From Littorina saxatilis (taxonomy: Eukaryota; Mollusca; Gastropoda; Littorinimorpha; Littorinidae): a DNA stretch of 64,000 bases. Under the pieces are notes generated by a model. It had not been told where the DNA came from. It saw only the letters and a program-made list of their open reading frames with translations, and did not search any database. Shown in pieces: positions 14,801-27,200 of the stretch (positions within the stretch are counted from its first letter, which is position 1; every line of letters starts with the position of its first letter). Made by a program: the position numbers and the translations under genes. The stretch lies in NCBI RefSeq assembly GCF_037325665.1, contig NC_090246.1:20227600-20291599 (forward strand), written 5' to 3'.

Positions 14801-17800
14801 AATTCATGAAGAAAAAGAGAGCATGACAGGAAAGAGGAACCAAAAATCTACCTAACAGCAAACTAGAAAGCTCCTGCGGTTCCAAAAACAGAAGGGGCCT
14901 TTAATTTCATAACCGCAGTGCCCCACTGCGGGAACAGCACAGGTAAATGTCTGAATGCACATCTCTCTGCAACATCAACCGTGACCGTACCCCAAATACA
15001 CACTGAGAGCAACGTACTATTACTCAGTATCACAAAGGTTTTTCAGAATTATTTGTACCACACTACACTGTACAACGGTACTCTTTGTTTCAGATGCAAC
15101 CCAGCTCAAGCATAGCCTAGGTCAGAAGTCAATTACTCATTAACGTTTAAAATGACGGATCACTCTAGCCTAGCGCTAATCAAGCAACACCTTCAATTCT
15201 TGACAGCATGTAGAAGATGTAATCATGCACAGCCAAACTTGTGAACAGGATAGCCCTCTTTGTGTATGAGCAGTTTAACACATGCAGGAAGGTTAAACCC
15301 AAAACTGGCATTGTTCATTGAAAGGAAAGGCGAATACAGTGAAACAATGTGGAAACAGGAAAGATACTGTTGTAAGCCAAGGGTTCAATAGACTGACCTA
15401 CTGACTTTCAACAAGACCCACTGACTATAATGATGCCATTGTCCAAAAAACAAATTCTGTGCTGAACCACAGCTAAGTCTCTGCATACATCACAATGTTC
15501 ACGCGTGCATGTCCAACCATCCTAACAATTTGCAATGCACCTCACCAGCCTAAGACTTAACCTCTCCACAGACTCATCATTCAAAACATACCAGGAGCCC
15601 TGTGCCAAGACAGCCATCCACCTCGCAGCCTGACAGTGGCACCTGTACAGTGGAACCTCCCTTTTAACACTTTCTACCCCATCGATGTTGACCAATTTTT
15701 TTTTACCCAGACCAGCTGTGCTGCAGCAGTTCACTCAGAAGTGTAGTAACTGTGTATCAACATGCCGGAATGCAGGCGTTAGATGGATGTTACACTGAGG
15801 ACTGAAGCGACTGAAGCTATCAGTCTGAGCGGATATATCCGTACCTGGTCAGATAGAGCCATATGAGTGGGTACGGATATCTCCCCACCCAATGGGTACA
15901 CACTGTTTTCTAACTGTAATAGTGTGTATGTAAAGTACTGTACTGTTCAAATCCGTATCAATACCAGGACACTGTCCCAAGACAAGTACTCGTTTTTTTG
16001 ACTGGCTCCAAAGGTATGTTTTGTCATAACAGGTACAATTGCACAACAGGTACATAAAGCTGTCATGACACATGACTGAACTGACACAGGAACAAACCAG
16101 CAGACAGGTTTGTTCACAAATCATGAACCAGCAACAAAGAAGCTCACAGCAATAGCCTGGCCAACACCAACCCACACTGTGAGAAAAGACATTACTAGTA
16201 GTACTAGTACATGTACACCACAAACTGTGGATTTGGAAAATAAATAGCATTGGACATCATTGATTCTCTGCAGATTCCCCCCTAACAAACGGTTCGAGAG
16301 GAAACTAAACTACTGTACCATTAATACCTTAGGCTTTTGTGAATAGCTGAGTTTTTGTGTGTGTTAAAAACCCATTCTGTACAGGCACACACACTCAAGC
16401 ACACGCAACAACTCTAGCGACTGCAGAGAGTACAAACATTGAGAGCTTACTTTCATTATACTCATGAAATGAGAACATTAACACATTACTCTGAACAATA
16501 ACTGAGTATGTATTTAATCGACCACCAATGTGACATAAATGTGCCCTGAAGGAAGAAGACAGTGTTTCTTTCCCTAGAGTGTACCTCACAACAAACAGGC
16601 CCTTCAAAATGCACTTGGCCTTATCAAAAAACAGAACAGTGACGACAGAAACGACACGGACAAAATGTTCACAAGCTGAGAACCAAGTGCCTTGGTGAAA
16701 TTTCCCGAGGCAGTAAAACAACTTCATCTTGTCCCCTTGTACCTGTTGTGCATATTTAAGGAAAGAGACGCCTTACCACAGCTTGACAATAACACAACAA
16801 CCCTGCTTCATGTGAAGACAGCTCTTCATACGCCTACTGTCTACAATAATTATCTTACTGCCATAAAAAAAAAGATGTGAAAAGTGGTCAGCTGTTGGTA
16901 TACCATAAATCAAGAAAGCACTAAGGTGTCGGTGTCTGCCTTCTAGTAAAACAATAACGATGAAGTCTTTATTCGAAAAGCTGTTTGTTTGTTTGTTTAT
17001 TTGTTGCTTAACGTCCAGCCGACTACGCAGAGCCATATCAGGACGAGGAAGGGGGGGATGAAGGGGGCCACTTGTCAAGCGATTCCTGTTTACAAATGCA
17101 CTAACCCATTACTTGTGTCCCAGCAGGCTTTAGTAAAACTAAATTAATACCTACTGGAAGATTACTAGTTTCCAGTATGTTAAAATAGGCTTAACCTATC
17201 TACTGCTGGACTTACATCAGAACACTAACAGATTAAACTATACATGAATCGCGAGACAAGCGGCAAGAGAAGAGATTTTTGGAAAAAATACAGGTGAATG
17301 AGCAAGAAGGCAGAAAAAAGAAAAGAATTCATGAAGAAAAAGAGAGCATGACAGGAAAGAGGAACCAAAAATCTACCTAACAGCAAACTAGAAAGCTCCT
17401 GCGGTTCCAAAAACAGGAGGGGCCTTTAATTTCATAACCGCAGTGCCCCACTGCGGGAATTCGAAAAGCTGTTACAGATCGAAACAATATTTAAAACACA
17501 GTTACCAAAAACCTAGTAATAACCTAGTGAAACCATGTATCAAGCACAGAAAAAATAATCGAAGTCTTACTCCAAAGACACCTTACACAATCACGTAAAA
17601 ATAAGTTACCAGCCAATATGTCAAATAAACCTGTGCATTTAAAATACAGGTAGTTGGGCGGACACCATAAATCAAATCAATACATTCCTGACCCACTGAC
17701 AAATGCACTTTGGCATATATTAACAGCAGAAGACATGCTTTTCCATATTGCAACTGCCATAAATTCATACAGCATCCCCTTTATACAGTGTTCTTCAACA

Positions 17801-18228
17801 TGTGAACTGCTCATCTCCAGGTTACTAAGTAGCCATTAATCACTCTACAAACGACACTCTAATGGTTGCAGACACAGCTGTCACAACAGATATAGCACAA
17901 AGAAGTGACCACTGATATCAGTGATAAGGAATGACAGGTACACTAAAAACAATGGACTTAATACAGTGGAACCACCTTTTAAGTCTCCCCGAAAATCTCA
18001 GAAAATCAGTTTTAAAAAATGAGGATTATAGTCTTAAAATGGGGGTGAATTTATAGAGGTTATAAACGGAAAGTCTGAGAAAACAAGATCTCAAAAGGGA
18101 GGAAGTCTGGGTGGCCGAGTGGTAACGCACTTGCGCTCGGAAGCGAGAGGTTGCGAGTTCGACCCTGGGTCAGGGCGATAGCAATTTTCTCCCACCTTTC
18201 CTGACCTAGGTGGTGGGTTCAAGTGCAT

Positions 18229-18259
<31 letters not shown>

Positions 18260-21200
18260 CTTCGTGTACACTACATTGGGGTATGCACGTTAAAGATCCC
18301 CCGATTGACAAAAGGGTCTTTCCTGGCAAAATTGTATAGGCGTAGATAAAAATGTCCACCAAAATACCCGTGAGACTTGGAATAATAGGCCGTGAAAGGT
18401 GGATGCAGCGCCTATAGGCTGTTGATCTACTGGCCGATGTGAATGCGTGATATATTGTGTAAAAAATTCCATCTCACACAGCATACGCGCTTTGAACTTC
18501 GGATAAGGCGCTATATAAATACCCGTTATTAATATTATTATTATTATTATTATTATTATTAAATTTGGGGTCTTAGATTGGGGGTTCCACTGTACACACA
18601 TTTCTCCCTGAACAGGGATTTTGTTTGTTCGTTCATGGGCTGAAACTCCCACGGCTTTTACGTGTATGACCGTTTTTACCCCGCCATTTAGGCAGCCATA
18701 CGCCGCTTTCGGAGGAAGCATGCTGGGTATTTTCGTGTTTCTATAACCCACCGAACTCTGACATGGATTACAGGATCTTTTTCGTGCGCACTTGGTCTTG
18801 TGCTTGCGTGTACACACGGGGGTGTTCGGACACCGAGGAGAGTCTGCACACAAAGTTGACTCTGAGAAATAAATCTCTCGCCGAACGTGGGGACGAACTC
18901 ACGCTGACAGCGGCCAACTGGATACAAATCCAGCGCGCTACCGACTAAGCTACATCCCCGCCCTCCTGAACAGGGATGATTTCATTGTGTTTTTGGATAG
19001 ACTGAATGCACAAAATCAGCTTTAGGCTTTTTCCACTTGTGATAATGCAATTTCTTATTTCCTTGCTGTGCTGTTGTTTTTTGAAACTTGAAGGCAAAAT
19101 GCTTTTATTACTGTTGTCTTTTTCCTGGTTGCCTACAGCTACAATAAAACATCCTGCGGGTTAAATACTTCCACAAGATTAGAACAGGAACAAGCTGGGA
19201 TATTAAAAATCATTTTTATGTTGATTGTGATATGTCTCTTTGTGCCTATCTCTCATTTCCCAAAGCACTTTATTGAGTTCATATACAACAGACGCACAAA
19301 GTAAACATTTGAACATAACCCACACTAAAACCTCATTCTTTCAAAAAGATTTCACATAAGAAACAAGGACCCCCTTGCGCTAACTGAACAATAATATGGA
19401 AGTTGGTAAGATTTAATAAGCGTGTGTGTTTGTGTGAAGAAATACTACATGTATCTAAAGCACTGATTTACGCCAAAAATGTAAAAAAAAAAGAACAGAA
19501 GAATGAAAGAGGGTTGTAAAAGTCAAGCTGGAAAGAAGACCAAGTTCTCGAAAAAAATTGTTTGAAGTGCCCTCCCTCCCTCCCTAGCTAAACTGTGCTG
19601 CTAAACTGAGCTATCACCCTTTTAAAGTACACGAGAAACAAGCCGACAAGTAAACACAGCCCAGCGTCATTAGACTGAGACAATTAGCAAGCCTCCCTTT
19701 CCAGCTCAAATGTCATGTTGACACATGTCTCTTTCATCCTTTCAAGATGATCTCCATGGTGCATCCAAGCCTGCTTGCTGCAGCCATCCCCTCTAGTTTT
19801 CCAGTCTCTGAACACAGCCATTTGGCAACATATTGTCCATTCCTTCCCCTGTACGATAATCTCCACTGCGAAAAGACACTGGCTTGCTACCAGCCAACGG
19901 ATGCTCCAACTTTCCGAACTGTCCTCGAAGTCAGTCTGTGTGCTGCCAAAAATGCTGAACCCTTTTTCACCTTGGGATAATCTCCCCGGCGGAGTGATGC
20001 TTGCTTGCAATATCCCCATCCTTCCTCACACTTTCTGCTTGCGCGGGCTGACAGTGTATTGGCAACACAGACAAACAAACACTGTGCCATGCTGTACGAG
20101 GCACATGCACATTACTTTATTATCCTATTGCTGGGAAATTTGTCGGGTTGCTTCCTCCCAGTAAAAAGCTAGCAGAAACAGGAGTTTGCTAACCCAGGTG
20201 CGTGCGTGTTTAGGTGTAATCAGCCACCGCCACTTATAGTAGACTTAACGAGGTATTTGGTGAGCCAATGTAGTGAAACGGGGGTGGAACATGGATATCA
20301 TCTCCGAGTCATACATTTGACCCATGTCCGCCCCGGCCTGTATTTGAACCAGTGACCCACCGGATCACAAGTCCAGTGCTCCACCAACTGAGTTACCAGG
20401 CCCCCTACATCTCATACTGCAACCTACACTTTGCAATTTTCTGTCAATTGTAACTGAACAGCGAGTCAAATCGAACTCATGACTGCACTGCAACTCTTGT
20501 ACACATTTCAAGCACTTTTGGGACAGTTACTCATGTTTCAGTAATGTTCAGGTTTGCAATGGCTGTGTGTAATTATCAGACCTTAGTTATTATAACTTAC
20601 GTAGAACAACCACTGTGCAATCACTAGATCATTCTTAGCAGGATCTGTAAAGCAGCCAATGACCCAGCAAGCTACTCAGAAAAAGCTAATAAAGGGTTAA
20701 GAAGAGTGAGGAACTTTATGGACTGGGTGGCCGAGTGGTAACGCACTTGCGCTCGGAAGCGAGAGGTTGCGAGTTCGACCCTGGGTCAGGGCGTTAGCAA
20801 TTTTCTCCCCCCTTTCCTAACCTAGGTGGTGGGTTCAAGTGCTAGTCTTTCGGATGAGACGAAAATCCGAGGTCCCTTCGTGTACACTACATTGGGGTGT
20901 GCACCTTAAAGATCCCACGATTGACAAAAGGGTCTTTCCTGGCAAAATTGTATAGGCATAGATAAAAATGTCCACCAAAATACCCGTGTGACTTGGAATA
21001 ATAGGCCGTGAAAAGTAGGATATGCGCCGAAATGGCTGCGATCTGCTGGCCGATGTGAATGCGTGATGTATTGTGTAAAAAAAATCCATCTCACACGGCA
21101 TCAATAAATTCCTGCGCCTTGAATATGTGCGCGATATAAATTGCATAAAAAAAAAAAAATTAAAAAAAATCCCTGCGCTTAGAACTGTACCCACGGAATA

Positions 21201-24200
21201 CGCGCAATACAAGCCTCATATTGATTGATTGATTGATTGAACTTCATTGTTTTTCTCCAAACCTAGACATATTTTCACTTCCACACAAGCATGGACCAAA
21301 GAATGGCATTCCATCTGTTTGCCCGCCTCTCACAAAATCTGTTTATCGACCACAAGCACAGTCTTCTTCTTCTTCTTCTGCGTTCGTGGGTTGAAACTCC
21401 CATGTACACTCGTGTTTTTGCACGAGTGGAATTGTACGTGTATGACCGTTTTTACCCCGCCATTTAGGCAGCCATACGCCGCTTTCAGGGGAAGCATGCT
21501 GGGTATTTTCGTGTTTCTATAACCCACCGAACTCTGACATGGATCACAGGATCTTTTTCGTGCGCACTTGGTCTTGTGCTTGCGTGTACACACGAAGGGG
21601 GTTAAGTCACTAGCAGGTCTGCACATAAGTTGACCTGGGAGATCGGAAAAATCTCCACTCTTAACCCACCAGGCGGCAGCGAAGCACAGTCTGAACACAA
21701 TACTTGACAAAAAGGTGATCAAATATATACAACTACATGTCCTAAACCCATAAGTATTGAAAGATAGCCCCATCTTAAATTCCAAATTTAAAGTCATAAC
21801 CACGGCGACACCTAACTTACACCAAGTGGAATACAGACCACACATGCCAATCAACTCGGCTCAGGTATGTAACTTGCATGACTGGGCAGCAAAGTTACAA
21901 AGTGCATTGGTGATCCCAAGATTGTGGCAACCTGAGTGACCCTTTTAGTTTGCTGTATGCCTCATGTGCCAAGAAGTATGCCTGAGGTACAAATCATCAC
22001 ATCAAACCAACTTGCAAAACATACTACTAATTGAGCAAGTTTCAAGCTGCAACTTTGTACTTTGCAAAGTGCCCCTCCCCCGTTTGGTCTTGTTAAAAAA
22101 ACAAATACATGTATCGTCAAATCTTCTTATCAAAATATTTATCTGTTTTATGGACTTTACATACCAGACTTATAAATATTTCCTCAGGCTTCTTTGGGTT
22201 GACGACCTTTTGAAAGGGAGACATTTTGCAGATGACTGGTAAATTATCCTCCAGTGTGAGCTAATTCTCTTCTCTTCTTCGTTCGTGGGTTGAATTAGCT
22301 CCCACGTTCACTCATGTTTTTGCACACTTGGGTTTTTACGTATTTTTCAGTTTTTACCCCGCTATTCAGGCAGCCATTTATTTATTTATTTATTTTATTT
22401 ACGAGGATTTATATCGCGCACGTATCTCACCACACAAGGCGACTCAAGGCGCATGTCTACCTATTAATGCCGTGTGAGATGGAATTTTTTACACAATATA
22501 TCACGCATTCACATCGGCCATACGGTTCTTTTGGGGGAAGCAAGCTGGTGATTTTTGTGTTGCTATAACCAACCGATCTTTGACACAAAGGGGGATAAGG
22601 CACTAGCAGGTCTGCACATAAGTTGACCTGGGGTGAGCTAATTAACTCTCAGTCTCTTATAACAAGAAGAGCAAACGCTCGATCGAGTCACTTTCGCAGT
22701 TCTGAATATTATATGAGGCATCAGATGGACAGGAAGAAATTGCTATTCACAACACAATGCATACCTGAAGAATTCAAGACATACCTGTGACCTTGAAAAA
22801 GGTCAAAGGTCACCAAAGCAGACGTCAAAGTGTAGAGGTCACTGGGAGTCACGTTCACATAAAATTTGAGCCCGGTCACTTTTATAGTTTCCGAGAAAAG
22901 CCCAACGTTAAGTTGTGTGTTGCCGAACAGAAAAGGCTAGTTATCTCCCTTGTTTTTCTGATAACGTTCGTAAAAGGCTACAGATGTAAATACTTTGATG
23001 TAAAGAATAATCCTACAAAGTTTCAATCACATCCGATGAACTTTGTCAAAGATATAAAATGTCTAATTTTTCCTTTGACGCTGACCTGTGACCTTGAAAA
23101 AGGTCAAAGGTCAACGAAACCATCGTTAAAGTGTAGAGGTCATTGGAGGTCACGACTAAACAAAATATGAGCCCGATCGCTTTGATAGTTTCCGAGAAAA
23201 GTCCAACGTTAAGGTGGTGTCTACGGACGGCCGGCCGGCCGGCCGGCCGGACAGACTAACACTGACCGATTACATAGAGTCACTTTTTCTCAAGTGACTC
23301 AAAAAGGATAGCAGACTCACGTGTATGCCAGAAAGATCCCCGGCAATGTCCAGTGGAACCAGAGTATCAACACTGACACTGGATTTAAGAAGTCTTGAAG
23401 AGTGTGCTGAAAACAACAGAAGCTTCCAGTCATGAGAGCAGTCATGGAAACTGAGCATTTCTTGTCAAGGTCAATGATGTTTACTGTCAGGGGCGGAGCA
23501 GTTAAAACAGAGGGGGGTGGGGGGGGGGGGGGGTGGGGTTACTACCTGGGGTCCAGGGGTCGGAGCTGAAGCTGAAGAATTTTAACTATTTTAAACAATT
23601 ATAAACAATTTGTGGCTTATCCTGATCAACTGGTGTGACAATTAACTCTTCCCCCGGCGACAGAAAAAAAATTAAAATTCAGACAGAAAATGTTTTTGGT
23701 TTTTTTCAGACAGAACCTTTTTTGGGGGGGGGGGGGGGACAGCCGGAACCCCTGTAACACCCCCCCCTCCCCCCCTGACTGTAATGCACTAATCTATCAG
23801 ACCAATGGACTGTGTAGTAGGTACACCACTCACAACTATCTCACAAATTACATAATTAATCATTTCACCTTAGTTATACAATAACATATACACCAGTAGT
23901 CCTTGATATTATTATTAATTAGGACAGCTGATACAGCTGATATTGTGAGATACTGATGATCATAACCTTTGCTGGAAAATATGTTAGGTCAAAATCTGTG
24001 CACAATAAAAGCACTTTCTCTGTGACACATTTTCCATGTATATATATATATATATATATATTCAAAATACAAACAGGCAAAATAAAATACAAACAGGCAG
24101 ATACTGTGTTTTCTACTGACAGTTTACAAGCAAGTTCAGATTTCAATGAATCACATGTATACTTTGAATTTAGTAAGTTACGCAAAAAAACGTTAGTCCC

Positions 24201-27200
24201 ACCCCCCCCCCCCCCCATACCTACAACTCAAGGAAATGTATGCGCTATCACTACATGTTCTACAGAATTCTGATCAAAGCTACAGGCAACAAAAGCGTAC
24301 AAAATGTCAGCAGCCAACCCACCTTGCTGCTGTATGTCAACAATCTGTGTCACACCACGGCAGAAATCCTCAAAGCTGATCAGCCCCCTTCCTTCAGGGT
24401 CCAAGAGGTTTATGACACCTGTGATTTCCTGAAGCAGCCAACAACACAATCATCAATCAATCATCCATCATCAACCACTCCAACACCACAGCCAGCACAG
24501 CACTGGCCACAAGCAACAGCTAGTGTTACTCAACTGAACTCAACTTACATTCTAGCAGCCCCTGTGGAGGCACAAAAATGAACCAGTGTAGGTGCAAGCA
24601 CTCACCTCAAGTTAAACAGTGAAAATGTCACTAGACACTAACAGTTGAAATGAATGCACACAGTGACAGTGACATAGCACTTTCCATGTATGTACCGGTA
24701 TATTATACACTTTGAATTCATTCATGATCCAAGTTTCTCATTTCCCCCTACTAGTACTATATTCTAAAACCATGTCCAAACATGAATTAAATCAACATTG
24801 AACTCTACTTGATTTCAGATTTATACAGGGGTGCCAGTGAGGAAAGACCAGTACAGAGGAACCCCCTTTTAAGACCTCCGACAATCTAAGAAAATCAGGT
24901 CTTAAATTTAAAAGGGGGGGTTCCCCTGTAAAATGTTTCCTAAAATGCAGGTGAGTTTTTTTGTGACAGGTATCTTGGTCTACTTAAGGGAGCCAGTGAG
25001 AAAGTGTCCTTTATTGGGAAGTGTCCTTGACATGAGTGAACTGCCTCACACTATGGATGTCACTTTAGTGTGTATACAAAACACCTTTCAGTTTTGCTCA
25101 ACATTGAAACAATGGCAGAGAACAGACAAAGTAACAACACACTGCGTAAAGCAATACATGTTTGTATTCAATCTGTCAGTGTCAGCCTAAAAGATAGAAA
25201 CTGTCAACTCTGGACAATATCACAGACAGAGACTGGTTTAAGTTCTGGGCTGACCAAAACCCTTAGAGACACTCAGACAGCTCTCACAGTGACACAGTGG
25301 TCTTGGTGACAAAAGTGAGTTCACAGTATATATACACCCTCTTTCAATATTCCAAGCTCTCGTGACCATCACAACATTACATAGCAAAGCATGTGGGACG
25401 GATATCTTGCGACAGCTGTGAAGATGCAATTAATTCCAAACTCTCGCGACATTTTCAAAGCAAAACAAGAGCATGTGGGACGAATTTCTTGTGTCTTTAT
25501 TTTTTAGCACATTTTCAATTCAAACAGTATAGACCTATAACATTTTGAAATCAGGAAAGTATGGAGAATACAATGCAATCATTTGTAAATTTTGTTTATT
25601 CAATGTCATTAATTTCAAGCAGAAATTAAATGAAGAAATAAGCTAATTATGTTTCAAGCTTCCAAACTGAAAATTGAAATGTAGTCATAGTCCGGAGCGG
25701 GTCAAAGGATGATTTACTAAAATGTCCATCACAGTACGGGCGTAACTTTGTTTTTAAAGCCCGATATATATATATATATAAATTATAATATATACGTCCC
25801 TGCTTACCCGTTTTGAAGTCCTCAATATCTCCCACCCACCTTGTTATCATCCAGTTATTCAACACTGCATTATCTTCAACAATCCACTTGTTTAGAACTA
25901 AGCTTATTACTGTCTTATTCATTTTTGGAATTCCGGCACTCAAAACATAATACGTCATGTATAATTACGTCATAGACAGACATTGCGTCAAAGGATATTT
26001 GTAAATATCGTGCGAGCTAATTATAGAACACCCTGACGAAGGTCACGAGGCCGAAATATTGGTGAAAACGTGAAGGCTTGTTTTGGTTATTTTTTCCATA
26101 TTTGTTTGTATGTGCATGCGTGTATGTGTGTTGTCGTCCATGTGCCATTCAGTTATTCTATTGTAGTAAAACTTAACTAAATGAAAAAACAAAAACTAGC
26201 TTTAATACTCATAAGAAAAGCATTAATATCAGAGAGGACACAACAGATAGAACACAGTCACACCAAACAGTATTCTAGAAAGCAGTCATCTTCTAAACAG
26301 ACACAGCCTTTACGACACTAGTCTGCTTCCAGTGGCCATCAATCTGATTCTCTTTGCTTGACATCTTAATTACCCAAATGTCTGTCACTGTGACAGCCTT
26401 GCAGGCTTTCTCTCTATTTCTAGTCAAGTCTTCTCCCAAGGCTAGTGGATGCCAATAACGAACAATCAAGTTGCGTTTAACCGTTGATATATAAAACTTA
26501 AAGCAGGAAAGCATAACCATGAAATCAACACAACCACAAATGACTGTGACGGTACAGTACCATTCAAGATCAGGTAAAACGCTAGTCTGCATACAAACAG
26601 CACAAAAAGCATACTTGTTGTGAAATCAACATATATCTCTGCTTAGTTAAGGTCTCACAGTCACACAGTCACAGACAACCCAAACGTGTACATGATGGTA
26701 TATATAATATTAATAGTAGCAGTTGCAGTTAGTAGTTATAGCAGCAGCAATAAAAAGTAGTTAGGCCTATAGCCCTTTTAGTTTTACATCCTGAGTCCAG
26801 GACTGTAACAAGATGTAACTTGAGTCACTCTTTCAATACAATTGTAACAAAACATAACATCAATCAATAACAGCTGCTCCATTGCAAAATGACTCAGAAA
26901 CTGGATTTTCCATTCAGGAAGGGGAACACATGTATGGATTTTACATCACATTGACTAAATATAAAACTGTTTTACACTCTCGCTCAAGTTTAACCATGAA
27001 TGAGGAAAAACTTGTAATTTGTCAAACACCAATTAGTCATTTGGTGAGTGAGTGAATGAGTGTGTGTGTGTGAATACATACATGAACTGTAACGTGGGAA
27101 AGAGAGGGTGATGTTACATGAGCAGAGAAAGTAATAGTTTTCCCCGGGTATCATCAAATTAATCTTCAGTTTCAGTTTCAACTCAAAGGGGAAGAAATTA

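Noticed and set aside
19684-20164. Overlapping open frames on both strands
   Set aside because: No recognisable domain, no splice context, and open on both strands, as expected by chance in a GC-richer patch.
22787-23170. 127-codon frame also present at 61392-61775 as a conserved gene
   Set aside because: The two frames are inverted copies of one interspersed repeat, so the match reflects repeat identity.
23222-23250. GGCCGG run as a regulatory site
   Set aside because: It is an internal simple repeat of the interspersed element and recurs in the copy at 61.3 kb.
26025-26080. Hammerhead-ribozyme-like core (CTGACGA ... GGCCGAAA)
   Set aside because: A GGTC/GGCC stem can form, but there is an extra A beside the core, and no stem III or cleavage triplet could be placed.
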